Part shown: positions 7,546-16,184 of the stretch, piece by piece | Layout: every line of letters starts with the position of its first letter | Numbering within the stretch: position 1 is the stretch's first letter | Source of the DNA: Pseudomonas inefficax | GTDB lineage: Bacteria; Pseudomonadota; Gammaproteobacteria; Pseudomonadales; Pseudomonadaceae | Assembly (NCBI RefSeq): GCF_900277125.1 | Contig: NZ_OPYN01000207.1 | Coordinates: 62,001 to 126,000, forward strand | DNA: 64,000 bases | Reading direction: 5' to 3' | Notes under the pieces: model-generated | Database searches by the model: none | What the model was told of the DNA's origin: nothing | What the model saw: only the letters and a program-made list of their open reading frames with translations | Program-made: the position numbers and the translations under genes

Positions 7546-8463
7546 TCAGGACTTGGCAGGCGTTGGCTCAGGAGCCTTTTCGACAGGTTTTTCAACCGGC
7601 TTCTCGATCACCGTCACCCGATCCAGTTCAATATTCACCCGACGATTACGCGCCCGGTTGGCAGCACTGTTGTTCTTCGCCAACGGATAACGCTCACCAT
7701 GAAAGCGCACGGTAATCTGGTCTTCCGGCACGCCATGGGCCTTGAGGTAGTCGGCCACCGCCAGTGCCCGGCGGCGCGACATGTCGCGATTGGTCAGGCG
7801 GTTGCCACTGTTGTCGGAATGGCCGTTGAGCTCGACATGGTTCACCGTCGGGTCGGCCTTCATATAGTCGAGAATCACGTCCAGCCGCGCCTTGGCCGAG
7901 CCATCCAGCTCGAAGCCTCCCCCAGGGAAGCCCACCTGGGTCTGACGCACCTGATCGTAGTTCATCGGCAGCAGCTTGCCGGCACAGGCCTGATAGTCGT
8001 TGTAAGCCTTGGCAAAGCTGACCGGCAGCACCCGCACTTCCATCGGCCTGCCCGCCTCGCCGGCGTAATTGCGTATCACCGTGCTGCGCCCATCGAGCAA
8101 GCCATTGATCAGGCGACTGGCCTGGCCCTGGGAGGAACTGAACAACAGCCCGGTGCGGGCCATGCGCACGCTGCCCAGATTGATGTCGCTGCGCCCGGGT
8201 TGCCACGGTGCAGCAGCTGCCAGCAATGTGGCCGTGCCCGCACCCAGTACGTTGCTGTCCGAGCGCAGTTGGAACACCGGCTGCTCGCCCGCGCGGCGCA
8301 CGAACTCGCCACTGCCGAAACCGTCGATAGGCTGGATCAGCCGGCATTCGAACTGGTCACCCTCGACCTTCCAGGCAATGTTCTCCATGCGCGTCTGGAA
8401 GGTCAGTGCACCGGCCGGCAGGCTGGCGAACAGGGTCAACAGGGCTAGGTAACGCTGGCGCAC
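7546..8463 (-). CDS. motY: Flagellar stator-ring protein MotY, OmpA-type
   Basis: 305 residues from the GTG at 8463, chosen because GGAG lies 6 nt upstream; a GTG four codons earlier overlaps that site. Signal peptide RYLALLTLFASLPAGA, then a ~150-residue MotY N-terminal domain, then an OmpA/MotB peptidoglycan-binding domain (VELNGHSDNSGNRLTNRDMS, SRRRALAVADYL, RFHGERYPLAKNN, RNRRVNIELD). MotY forms the periplasmic T-ring that anchors the stator around the flagellar motor. The tail is Lys/Glu/Pro-rich with a repeated EKPVEKP. The argG-motY-pyrC order is conserved in Pseudomonas. Confidence 0.88.
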   Translation of the reverse strand: MRQRYLALLTLFASLPAGALTFQTRMENIAWKVEGDQFECRLIQPIDGFGSGEFVRRAGEQPVFQLRSDSNVLGAGTATLLAAAAPWQPGRSDINLGSVRMARTGLLFSSSQGQASRLINGLLDGRSTVIRNYAGEAGRPMEVRVLPVSFAKAYNDYQACAGKLLPMNYDQVRQTQVGFPGGGFELDGSAKARLDVILDYMKADPTVNHVELNGHSDNSGNRLTNRDMSRRRALAVADYLKAHGVPEDQITVRFHGERYPLAKNNSAANRARNRRVNIELDRVTVIEKPVEKPVEKAPEPTPAKS

Positions 8464-8593
8464 GGGCGGCTCCACAAATTCTGACGGCTTACCTGCAGGC
8501 TATCGGACGCCTGGCGGAAAACTTGATAGCCGTGCTCCACCCAGGGTTTTCCGGTAGCATTGGCGCTTGAGTTCGACCCGCCTGGAATCCCCA

Positions 8594-9640
8594 ATGTCCG
8601 ATCGCCTGACCCTCCTGCGTCCCGACGACTGGCACATCCATCTGCGCGATGGTGCCGTCCTGCCCCACACCGTTGGCGACGTGGCGCGTACTTTCGCCCG
8701 TGCCATCATCATGCCCAACCTGGTTCCGCCGGTGCGCAATGCCGCCGAGGCCGGCGCCTACCGTGAGCGCATCCTGGCCGCCCGCCCGGCTGGCAGCCGC
8801 TTCGAGCCGCTGATGGTGCTGTACCTCACCGACCGCACCAGCCCCGAGGACATCCGCGCGGCCAAGGCCAGCGGTTTCGTGTACGCCGCCAAGCTGTACC
8901 CGGCCGGCGCCACCACCAATTCCGACTCGGGCGTGACCAGCATCGACAACATCTTCCCGGCCATCGAGGCGCTGGCGGAAGTCGGCATGCCGCTACTGGT
9001 GCATGGCGAAGTGACCCGCAGCGAGATCGATGTGTTCGACCGCGAGAAGCGCTTCATCGACGAACACATGCGCCGTGTGGTCGAGCGCTTCCCGACGCTG
9101 AAGGTGGTATTCGAGCACATCACCACCAGCGATGCCGCGCAGTTCGTCACCGAGGCCCCGGCCAACGTCGGCGCGACCATCACCGCGCAGCACCTGCTGT
9201 ACAACCGCAACCACATGCTGGTTGGCGGCATTCGCCCGCACTTCTACTGCCTGCCGATCCTCAAGCGCAACACCCATCAGGTGGCGCTGCTTGACGCAGC
9301 CACCAGCGGCAACCCGAAGTTCTTCCTGGGTACCGACTCGGCTCCGCACGCCCGCCACGCCAAGGAAGCCGCCTGTGGTTGTGCCGGTTGCTATACCGCC
9401 TACGCAGCCATCGAGATGTACGCCGAAGCATTCGAGCAGCGTAACGCGCTGGACAAGCTGGAAGGCTTCGCCAGCCTGCACGGCCCGGCGTTCTATGGCC
9501 TGCCGGCCAACACCGACACCATTACCCTGGTCCGCGAAGAATGGACCGCCCCGGACAGCCTGCCTTTTGGCGAGCAGACCGTGGTCCCGCTGCGCGCCGG
9601 TGAAAAACTGCGCTGGCGCCTGCTGGAGGAAAACGCGTGA
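8594..9640 (+). CDS. pyrC: Dihydroorotase
   Basis: 348 residues from MSDRLTLLRPDDWHIHLRDG (ATG 8594; GGAA upstream). It closes carbamoyl-aspartate to dihydroorotate in pyrimidine synthesis. Class II enzyme of the E. coli type. The first two zinc ligands are in WHIHLRD, the bridging carboxylated Lys is in YAAKLYPAGATTNSDSG, further His ligands are in LLVHGEV and VFEHITT, and the catalytic Asp is in FLGTDSAPH. It overlaps rnt by 4 nt (GTGA), so they are co-translated. Confidence 0.97.
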   Translation: MSDRLTLLRPDDWHIHLRDGAVLPHTVGDVARTFARAIIMPNLVPPVRNAAEAGAYRERILAARPAGSRFEPLMVLYLTDRTSPEDIRAAKASGFVYAAKLYPAGATTNSDSGVTSIDNIFPAIEALAEVGMPLLVHGEVTRSEIDVFDREKRFIDEHMRRVVERFPTLKVVFEHITTSDAAQFVTEAPANVGATITAQHLLYNRNHMLVGGIRPHFYCLPILKRNTHQVALLDAATSGNPKFFLGTDSAPHARHAKEAACGCAGCYTAYAAIEMYAEAFEQRNALDKLEGFASLHGPAFYGLPANTDTITLVREEWTAPDSLPFGEQTVVPLRAGEKLRWRLLEENA

Positions 9641-10311
9641 GCGAAGACCTCTACGAAGACGACTTGGACACCCAAGGCAGCAGCGGTTCGCGCCACCCGA
9701 TGGCCGAGCGCTTCCGCGGCTATCTGCCGGTAGTGGTGGATGTTGAAACCGGCGGCTTCAACAGCGCTACCGATGCCCTGCTGGAAATTGCCGCAGTCAC
9801 CATCGGCATGGACGAAAAGGGCTTCCTGTTCCCCGAGCACACCTACTTCCATCGGGTGGAGCCATTCGAGGGCGCCAACATCGAGGCGGCTGCGCTGGAG
9901 TTCACCGGGATCAAGCTGGACCACCCGCTGCGCATGGCAGTCAGCGAGGAAAGTGCGCTGACCGACATCTTCCGTGGCGTACGCAAGGCGCTCAAGGCCA
10001 ATGGCTGCAAGCGGGCGATCCTGGTCGGCCACAACAGCAGCTTCGATCTGGGCTTCCTCAATGCGGCGGTGACACGCAATGACCTGAAGCGCAACCCGTT
10101 CCACCCGTTCTCCAGCTTCGACACCGCTACCCTGGCCGGCCTGGCTTATGGCCAGACCGTACTGGCGCGGGCGTGCCAGAGCGCCGACATTGACTTCGAC
10201 GGGCGTGAGGCGCACTCGGCGCGTTATGACACCGAGAAGACGGCCGAGCTGTTCTGCGGCATCGTCAACCGCTGGAAGGAGATGGGCGGCTGGCGCGACT
10301 TCAACGATTGA
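9637..10311 (+). CDS. rnt: Ribonuclease T
   Basis: 224 residues from a GTG at 9637 with GGAGGA just upstream. DEDDh 3'-5' exonuclease that trims the 3' ends of tRNAs and other stable RNAs and works as a homodimer. Exo I motif VVVDVETGGFNSATDALLE carries Asp and Glu; Exo II is HNSSFDLGFLN; Exo III is AHSARYDTEKTAELF with His and Asp. Coupled to pyrC by a GTGA overlap. A REP pair follows. Confidence 0.97.
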   Translation: MSEDLYEDDLDTQGSSGSRHPMAERFRGYLPVVVDVETGGFNSATDALLEIAAVTIGMDEKGFLFPEHTYFHRVEPFEGANIEAAALEFTGIKLDHPLRMAVSEESALTDIFRGVRKALKANGCKRAILVGHNSSFDLGFLNAAVTRNDLKRNPFHPFSSFDTATLAGLAYGQTVLARACQSADIDFDGREAHSARYDTEKTAELFCGIVNRWKEMGGWRDFND

Positions 10312-10318
10312 GTTGGGA

Positions 10319-10420
10319 TCGCATTCGCGGGTAAACCCGCTCCCACAAGGATCGCACATTGGCTCAGACCTGTGGCTCTCCTGTGGGAGCGGGTTTACCC
10401 GCGAAGAGGCCGGCACAGGA
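10319..10420. repeat. REP pair, family A
   Basis: Two inverted copies of the CGGGTTTACCCGCGAA palindrome between the rnt stop and the peroxiredoxin terminator, that is, tail to tail between convergent genes. Confidence 0.93.
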
Positions 10421-10426
10421 AGACAC

Positions 10427-10456
10427 AAAAAAACCGGCCACCAGGGCCGGTTTTTT
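10427..10456. terminator. Bidirectional intrinsic terminator
   Basis: 8-bp stem AACCGGCC/GGCCGGTT, 5-nt loop, A-run on the left and T-run on the right, so it can end both rnt (plus) and the peroxiredoxin gene (minus). Confidence 0.88.
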
Positions 10457-10470
10457 CATGCACGCGGCAA

Positions 10471-11073
10471 TTACAGCTTGCCAGCGTTCTCGCTCAGGTA
10501 GGCAGCAACGCCTTCTGGCGAAGCATTCATGCCTTTGTCGCCTTTTTTCCAGTTGGCAGGGCAGACTTCGCCGTGCTCTTCGTGGAACTGCAGGGCGTCG
10601 ACCAGGCGCAGCAGCTCGTCCATGTTGCGGCCCAGAGGCAGGTCGTTGACGATCTGCGAACGGACAACACCGTTGGTGTCGATCAGGAAGGCGCCACGGA
10701 AGGCTACGCCGCCTTCGGACTCGACGTCGTAGGCCTTGCAGATTTCGTGGGTCATGTCGGCAGCCAGGGTGTATTTGACCTGGCCGATACCGCCGTTGTT
10801 GACAGGGGTGTTACGCCAGGCGTTGTGGGTGAAGTGCGAGTCGATCGACACGCCGATCACTTCCACGTTGCGCGCCTGGAAGTCAGGGATGCGGTTGTCC
10901 AGGGCGATCAGCTCGGACGGGCAGACGAAGGTGAAGTCCAGCGGGTAGAAGAACACCAGGCCGTACTTGCCCTTGATGGCCGAAGCCAGGTTGAAGCTGT
11001 CGACGATCTCGCCATTGCCCAGCACGGCCGGAACGGTGAAATCGGGGGCTTTCTTACCAACGAGTACGCTCAT
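10471..11073 (-). CDS. Typical 2-Cys peroxiredoxin (AhpC/Prx1 type)
   Basis: 200 residues from MSVLVGKKAPDFTVPAV; GGAG 8 nt upstream. It reduces hydrogen peroxide and organic hydroperoxides in the cytosol. Peroxidatic Cys51 is in FYPLDFTFVCPSEL and resolving Cys171 is in HGEVCPANW. The GGIG loop is present; I do not see the C-terminal YF motif of over-oxidation-sensitive enzymes. It is closer to the thioredoxin-dependent Prx1 group than to AhpC with an AhpF partner, and no ahpF is adjacent. Neighbours bfd, bfr and grxD suggest a joint iron and oxidative-stress role. Confidence 0.93.
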   Translation of the reverse strand: MSVLVGKKAPDFTVPAVLGNGEIVDSFNLASAIKGKYGLVFFYPLDFTFVCPSELIALDNRIPDFQARNVEVIGVSIDSHFTHNAWRNTPVNNGGIGQVKYTLAADMTHEICKAYDVESEGGVAFRGAFLIDTNGVVRSQIVNDLPLGRNMDELLRLVDALQFHEEHGEVCPANWKKGDKGMNASPEGVAAYLSENAGKL

Positions 11074-11240
11074 TGTAATCTCCTGATGAGGGTGAAAAAC
11101 CGTTTGCCGGGCCAGACTGGCTTGCCCGACATCCAACAAAGGCTGACCATCATACACGGCTTCTGGTGACAGGCCGACTCCAACGACGAAGCAACCGCCG
11201 GTCGCTCAAGCACGGCCATTTCAGAAACCACTTTGACAAG

Positions 11241-11259
11241 CATTCTCATTAACATTAAG
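11241..11259 (-). promoter_or_regulatory. Probable Fur box before bfd
   Basis: Read on the minus strand the 19-mer CTTAATGTTAATGAGAATG matches 12 of 19 positions of GATAATGATAATCATTATC. It overlaps a possible TTGACA -35 at 11233-11238. Iron-repressed bfd is known in Pseudomonas; the match is by eye. Confidence 0.6.
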
Positions 11260-11297
11260 CTCCACTCCATCGAGCCCACCAACGATGGTCAGCCTTT

Positions 11298-11516
11298 ATG
11301 TATGTGTGTCTTTGTGTCGGCGTTACCGACGGACAGATCCGCGATGCGATCTATGAAGGATGCTGCAGCTACAAGGAAGTGCGAGCCGCGACCAACGTCG
11401 CCAGCCAGTGTGGCAAATGTGCCTGCGTAGCCAAGCAGGTGGTCCGCGAAACGTTGACCGAGCTTCAGGTCAGCCAGGCAGCCCTGCCCTACCCCGCGGA
11501 ATTTACCGCGGCCTGA
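11298..11516 (+). CDS. bfd: Bacterioferritin-associated ferredoxin
   Basis: 72 residues. Bfd docks on bacterioferritin and passes electrons through the haem to release stored iron as Fe2+. The [2Fe-2S] ligands are Cys4, Cys6, Cys38 and Cys41 (MYVCLC ... QCGKC), the pattern specific to Bfd. Its C-terminus is slightly longer than in P. aeruginosa. A Fur-box-like site upstream fits induction in iron starvation. An intrinsic terminator separates it from bfr. Confidence 0.96.
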   Translation: MYVCLCVGVTDGQIRDAIYEGCCSYKEVRAATNVASQCGKCACVAKQVVRETLTELQVSQAALPYPAEFTAA

Positions 11517-11533
11517 AAACCCAGAATTCGAAG

Positions 11534-11560
11534 AACCGGACCATGCGTCCGGTTTTTTTA
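11534..11560 (+). terminator. Intrinsic terminator of bfd
   Basis: 7-bp stem AACCGGA/TCCGGTT, 7-nt loop, then a T-run, right after the bfd stop. Confidence 0.88.
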
Positions 11561-11717
11561 TGCCCGCAATTCAATAAGTTAGCGCACCAACGCGGTTCAC
11601 AAACATTCTTATTTCCATTAATTTTCACTTATTATTCAAGAACTTAGGTTTGACACACCCAAGTATCGGGCTCAAACTTCCCAGTATTGGCACACTTCTA
11701 CAGGGCAGGAACCCGAC

Positions 11718-12191
11718 ATGAAAGGCGACGTAAGCGTCATCCAGCATCTCAACAAGATCCTCGGAAACGAGCTGGTCGCGATCAACCAGTACTTCCTGCA
11801 CGCACGCATGTACGAAGATTGGGGCCTGAACAAACTCGGCAAGCACGAGTACAAGGAATCCATCGACGAGATGAAGCACGCTGACAAACTGATCAAGCGT
11901 ATTCTCTTCCTCGAAGGCATCCCCAACGTCCAGGACCTGGGCAAGTTGCTGATTGGCGAGCACACCAAGGAAATGCTCGAATGCGACCTGAAGATCGAAC
12001 AGAAAGGCCTGGTCGACCTGAAAGCAGCCATTGCCCATTGCGAAACCGCTGGCGACTTCGGCTCGCGTGACATGCTCGAAGACATCCTAGAGTCCGAGGA
12101 AGAACACATCGACTGGCTGGAAACCCAGCTGGGGCTGATCGACAAGATCGGTATCGAGAACTACCTGCAGTCGCAGATGGGCGAAGAGTAA
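11718..12191 (+). CDS. bfr: Bacterioferritin
   Basis: 157 residues; 24-mer iron-storage ferritin with haem at subunit interfaces. The haem ligand Met52 is present, as are ferroxidase residues Glu18, Glu51 and His54 on the first helix pair and the EEEHIDWLETQL motif with Glu and His on the fourth helix. AGGAAC precedes the ATG. It is separated from bfd by 200 nt with an AT-rich stretch at 11600-11650 that probably holds its own promoter. This is the Bfd-partnered (BfrB-like) type. Confidence 0.96.
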   Translation: MKGDVSVIQHLNKILGNELVAINQYFLHARMYEDWGLNKLGKHEYKESIDEMKHADKLIKRILFLEGIPNVQDLGKLLIGEHTKEMLECDLKIEQKGLVDLKAAIAHCETAGDFGSRDMLEDILESEEEHIDWLETQLGLIDKIGIENYLQSQMGEE

Positions 12192-12210
12192 GTTTCACCG
12201 CCATAAAAAT

Positions 12211-12313
12211 GGGGCCGCTTTGCGGCCCTTTCGCGACACAAGGCCGCTCCTACAGGAATATGCATAACCTGTAGGAGCGGCCTTGTGTCGCGAAAGGGCT
12301 GCAAAGCAGCCCC
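12211..12313. repeat. REP pair, family B
   Basis: Inverted copies with GGGGCCGCTTTGCGGCCC and GGGCTGCAAAGCAGCCC outer hairpins, between convergent bfr and grxD. No U-run terminator is seen here, so the REP hairpins may protect the 3' ends. Confidence 0.93.
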
Positions 12314-12330
12314 ATCTTTCTGGAAGACTA

Positions 12331-12666
12331 TCAGGCCTCGGAAGCCTTGGCCTTGGCAGCCGCTTCCTTGATCAGGGTCTGCAGCTCACCCTTCTCGAAC
12401 ATTTCCAGCATGATGTCGCTGCCGCCGACCAGTTCACCAGCTACCCACAGCTGCGGGAAGGTCGGCCAGTTGGCGTATTTTGGCAAATTCGCACGGATTT
12501 CCGGGTTCTGCAGGATGTCGACGTAGGCGAACTTCTCGCCACAACCCATCACGGCCTGCGATGCACGCGCAGAGAAGCCACACTGCGGGGCATTCGGCGA
12601 GCCTTTCATGTAAAGCAGAATGGTGTTGTTGGCAATCTGCTCTTTGATCGTTTCGATGATATCCAT
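12331..12666 (-). CDS. grxD: Monothiol glutaredoxin, CGFS type
   Basis: 111 residues. It carries and transfers [2Fe-2S] clusters bound through glutathione and is linked to iron-sulfur assembly. The active site CGFS (Cys29) follows MKGSPNAPQ; WPTFPQLWVAGELVGGSDI is the glutathione-binding TVP/WP-type and GG motif. The C-terminal tail is Ala/Lys-rich. Position beside bfr is conserved in Pseudomonas. Confidence 0.96.
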   Translation of the reverse strand: MDIIETIKEQIANNTILLYMKGSPNAPQCGFSARASQAVMGCGEKFAYVDILQNPEIRANLPKYANWPTFPQLWVAGELVGGSDIMLEMFEKGELQTLIKEAAAKAKASEA

Positions 12667-12757
12667 GTAGCACCTCGGCTGAACTTTCCGACGCGGTCGT
12701 CGGCACGGTGACGCATTGTAACGGAAAGCCGAGCAGCATGCTCGGCCTTACCATTCC

Positions 12758-14866
12758 TTACGCGGCCTCTACCTGCACGGGTACGCCATTGAGGGCGGCA
12801 TTGCCGGAAACCTGGTCACGCAGGCGCTCATCGGTGAGGTCGTTGGCGCTCACGCCAGGTTGCGCCTGGGCGATCTGCATGTGCACGCCCTGACGAGAGT
12901 GACCGAAGCCATGAGGCAGGCTGACCACACCGGGCATCATGTCCTCGCAGGCCTGTACCTCGACTTCAAGGTCTCCGGTACGCGAGCGGACACGAACCCG
13001 TTGGCCGTCCTGCAGCTGCCGTTGCTGCAGGTCCTGCGGGTGCATCAACAACTGATGTCGCGGTTTGCCTTTCACCAGCCGATGAAAATTGTGCATCCAC
13101 GAATTGTTGCTGCGTACATGACGACGGCCGATCAGCAGCAGCTCGCCCGGCGCCGGAGGGGCTTGTTGCGCCAGCCGACCGAGGTCGTCCAGCAGCACCT
13201 GGGGCGCCGCTTCGACAGCCTTGCTGGCAGTCGTCAGACGTGCAGCGAGGTTGGCACGCAATGGCCCCAGGTCGAGGCCATGTGGGTGCTTGTCCAGCGC
13301 TGCCAGCGACAACTGCCACGGCGTCGCTTCACCATAGCGCCCCTTGCGCAGGGCCAGGTCGATCATCTGCGCTGGTGCCCAGGTCGGCTTCAATTCCAGC
13401 TCGGCGCGTTTGGCGAACGCTTGGGCCAGCCCGACGAAAATCTCCCAGTCATGCAATGCGCCTTCGGGCTTGGCCAGGATCGCCCGATTGAAGCGTGTCA
13501 CGTTGCGCACGGCCAGCAAGTTGAACGTGCTGTCGTAATGGTCGTTTTCCAGCGCCGAGGTGGAGGGCAGGATCAGATCGGCATGGCGGGTGGTTTCGTT
13601 GATGTACAGGTCGATGCTGAGCATGAATTCCAACCCCTCCAGCGCCACATCCAGCTGACGGCCGTTCGGGGTGGACAGCACCGGGTTGCCAGCCACCGTC
13701 ACCAGCGCGCGTACCTGCCCTTCGCCGGGTGTCAGCATTTCCTCGGCCAAGGCCGCCACGGGCAGTTCGCCGCCGTACTCGGGCAAGCCCGACACCCGGC
13801 TCTGCCAGGCGTTGAAATGGCCACCGGAGGTAGTCGCCACCAGGTCGACGGCAGGCTCGGTGCACAACGCGCCGCCTTCACGGTCAAGGTTGCCAGTCAC
13901 CAGGTTGATCAGTTGCACCAGCCAGTGGCAAAGGGTGCCGAAGGCCTGGGTCGAAACCCCCATGCGGCCATAGCACACCGCCTTGTCGGCTGCGGCGAAG
14001 TCCCGAGCCAGCTGGCGAATGTCTGTCGCTGCAATGCCACAGTGTGCGCTCATGGCTTCCGCGCTGAACGGCGCGATCGCTTCGCGCACCTGCTGCAGGC
14101 CGGCGACCGGCAAGTGCGAGCCGCGAGCCAGGCCTTCAGCGAACAGGGTGTTGAGCAAGCCACACAACAAGGCCGCATCCCCTCCAGGGCGAATGAACAG
14201 GTGACTGTCGGCCATCGCCGCCGTTTCGCTGCGCCGTGGGTCCACCACGACCAGGCGCCCACCCCGAGCCTGCAGGGCTTTCAGTCGTTTTTCCACGTCC
14301 GGCACGGTCATGATGCTGCCGTTGGATGCCAGCGGGTTGCCGCCAAGGATCAGCATGAAACCGGTCTGGTCGATATCTGGGATCGGCAGCAGCAGGCCAT
14401 GGCCGTACATCAGGTGGCTGACCAGATGCTGCGGCAACTGGTCCACCGAGGTGGCAGAGAAGCGGTTGCGGGTTTTCAACAGGCCCAGGAAGTAGTTGCT
14501 GTGGGTCATCAGGCCGTAGTTGTGCACGCTCGGGTTGCCTTGGTACACCGCCACGGCATTGCGCCCATGGGCCTGCTGGATCGCCCACAGCCTGTCGGCA
14601 GCCAAGGCAAAGGCTTCGTCCCAGCCGATGGCCTGCCAATGCTCGCCCACCCGCTTGTGCGGTTGGCGCAGGCGGTCGGGGTCATTCTGGATGTCCTGCA
14701 AGGCCACGGCCTTTGGGCAGACATGGCCACGGCTGAACGGGTCCTGGGGGTCGCCCTTGATCGAACTGATCAGCGCCCGGCCGTCGTCGTCATGGCTGAC
14801 TTCGATGTTCAGCCCGCAGATTGCTTCGCACAGGTGACAGGCACGGTGATGCAGGGTCTTGGTCAT
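12758..14866 (-). CDS. Molybdopterin oxidoreductase with N-terminal [4Fe-4S] site
   Basis: 702 residues from MTKTLHHRACHLCEAICGL (GAGG-type site upstream; an in-frame ATG 17 codons earlier is less supported). DMSO-reductase superfamily. An N-terminal cluster motif C-x2-C-x3-C ... C is seen in CHLCEAICG and GHVCPKA. MGD-binding segments include ILGGNPLASNGSI, VVDPRRSETA, FIRPGGDAAL, GNPVLSTPNGRQLD and the C-terminal VRVRSRTGDLEVEV barrel. Where formate dehydrogenases have Cys/Sec as the Mo ligand the sequence reads SVDQLPQHLVSHLMYG, with no Cys. No Tat signal, so probably cytoplasmic. No partner subunit adjacent; substrate unknown. Confidence 0.85.
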   Translation of the reverse strand: MTKTLHHRACHLCEAICGLNIEVSHDDDGRALISSIKGDPQDPFSRGHVCPKAVALQDIQNDPDRLRQPHKRVGEHWQAIGWDEAFALAADRLWAIQQAHGRNAVAVYQGNPSVHNYGLMTHSNYFLGLLKTRNRFSATSVDQLPQHLVSHLMYGHGLLLPIPDIDQTGFMLILGGNPLASNGSIMTVPDVEKRLKALQARGGRLVVVDPRRSETAAMADSHLFIRPGGDAALLCGLLNTLFAEGLARGSHLPVAGLQQVREAIAPFSAEAMSAHCGIAATDIRQLARDFAAADKAVCYGRMGVSTQAFGTLCHWLVQLINLVTGNLDREGGALCTEPAVDLVATTSGGHFNAWQSRVSGLPEYGGELPVAALAEEMLTPGEGQVRALVTVAGNPVLSTPNGRQLDVALEGLEFMLSIDLYINETTRHADLILPSTSALENDHYDSTFNLLAVRNVTRFNRAILAKPEGALHDWEIFVGLAQAFAKRAELELKPTWAPAQMIDLALRKGRYGEATPWQLSLAALDKHPHGLDLGPLRANLAARLTTASKAVEAAPQVLLDDLGRLAQQAPPAPGELLLIGRRHVRSNNSWMHNFHRLVKGKPRHQLLMHPQDLQQRQLQDGQRVRVRSRTGDLEVEVQACEDMMPGVVSLPHGFGHSRQGVHMQIAQAQPGVSANDLTDERLRDQVSGNAALNGVPVQVEAA

Positions 14867-15263
14867 GGCCGCCTCTGCCTTGTTGTTATGGAAGATGTGT
14901 AGAGGGTTGTCGAACATCGACTATGCGCCCAGCACCGGCCACCGGCCAGCGCGCTTCGCGGCGTGAATCCACCGACATCAGGCACACGATTTGCGACAGC
15001 CATTTGCCAAATTGCCGGCAAGCCGTGTACAACCCTCTGTAGCAAATAAAAAACAGCACTGCCCGTCGGGTAAAGACACCCTTTGCAACACCCTTTGATA
15101 CTGGGCAGCTGTTTCCCCTCTTGGCTTCAGGCGACATTTACTTATAGTATTGCGCCTTTCCCTATTTCGTCCGCCCCCGTGCGGCTTACGCCGCAGGTCA
15201 CTCCCGTTGTCAAAAAAAACCATACGGTCGACCTGCATACAGTTGCAGATAAGGTAGTCAATC
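14867..15263. other. Divergent gap between the molybdoenzyme and argF
   Basis: 397 nt with no credible gene. It holds the putative argF promoter and start region. I looked for ArgR sites and found only weak, unconvincing half-sites. Confidence 0.5.
15121..15148 (+). promoter_or_regulatory. Possible sigma70 promoter of argF
   Basis: TTGGCT and TATAGT boxes with a 16-nt spacer, 115 nt before the argF start. Confidence 0.4.
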
Positions 15264-16184
15264 ATGAGCGCTAGGCACTTTCTCTCCCTGCTGGACTTCA
15301 CCACCGACGAATTGCTCGGTGTGATCCGCCGCGGCATCGAGCTGAAGGACCTGCGCAAGCGAGGCGTGCTGTTCGAGCCCCTGAAAAATCGCGTGCTGGG
15401 TATGATCTTCGAGAAGTCCTCGACCCGTACCCGCGTGTCGTTCGAGGCCGGCATGATCCAGCTCGGCGGCCAGGCCATCTTCCTGTCCCCGCGCGACACC
15501 CAGCTGGGCCGTGGCGAGCCGATCGGCGACAGCGCCATCGTGCTGTCGAGCATGCTCGATGTGGTGATGATCCGTACCCACGCCCACAGCACCCTGACCG
15601 AATTCGCCGCCAACTCGCGTGTGCCGGTGATCAACGCGCTGTCCGACGAGTCGCACCCATGCCAGCTGCTGGCCGACATGCAGACCTTCCTCGAACATCG
15701 CGGTTCGATCCAGGGCAAGACCGTCGCCTGGATCGGTGATGGCTTCAACATGTGCAACTCGTACATCGAGGCAGCCAGGCAGTTCGACTTCCAGCTGCGC
15801 ATCGCCTGCCCGGAAGGCTACGAGCCGGACCCACGCTTCATGGCCATTGGTGGTGAGCACGTGCAGATCGTGCGTGACCCGAAGGAAGCCGTGCGCGGCG
15901 CCCATCTGGTGACCACGGATGTCTGGACTTCCATGGGCCAGGAGGAGGAAACTGCACGGCGCCTGGCGCATTTCGCGCCTTACCAGGTCACCCGCGAACT
16001 GCTCGACCTGGCGGCACCCGACGCCCTGTTCATGCACTGTCTGCCAGCCCACCGTGGTGAGGAAATCAGCCATGACCTGCTCGACGACCCACGTTCGGTC
16101 GCCTGGGACCAGGCTGAAAACCGCCTGCATGCACAGAAGGCCCTTCTCGAATTCCTTGTAGAACCGGCTTACCACCACGCATGA
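15264..16184 (+). CDS. argF: Ornithine carbamoyltransferase, anabolic
   Basis: 306 residues. It makes citrulline from ornithine and carbamoyl phosphate. The carbamoyl-phosphate loop SSTRTR is at residues 52-57, HPCQ follows in SDESHPCQLLADMQT, and the ornithine/catalytic motif is MHCLPAHRGEE. Length fits anabolic ArgF rather than the longer catabolic ArcB. Its stop overlaps the next start (ATGA), an unusual coupling to an ABC ATPase. Confidence 0.96.
   Translation: MSARHFLSLLDFTTDELLGVIRRGIELKDLRKRGVLFEPLKNRVLGMIFEKSSTRTRVSFEAGMIQLGGQAIFLSPRDTQLGRGEPIGDSAIVLSSMLDVVMIRTHAHSTLTEFAANSRVPVINALSDESHPCQLLADMQTFLEHRGSIQGKTVAWIGDGFNMCNSYIEAARQFDFQLRIACPEGYEPDPRFMAIGGEHVQIVRDPKEAVRGAHLVTTDVWTSMGQEEETARRLAHFAPYQVTRELLDLAAPDALFMHCLPAHRGEEISHDLLDDPRSVAWDQAENRLHAQKALLEFLVEPAYHHA

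Noticed and set aside
12860..14902. Open frame of 680 codons opposite the molybdoenzyme
   Set aside because: Shadow of a complete oxidoreductase gene; low-complexity His/Gln/Arg translation.
14990..15240. ArgR operators upstream of argF
   Set aside because: Only isolated TGTC-type half-sites such as TGTCAAAAAAAACC; no paired sites at the expected spacing.
15083..15274. Small frame of 63 codons before argF
   Set aside because: It overlaps the argF promoter and start, has no ribosome-binding site or recognisable sequence.
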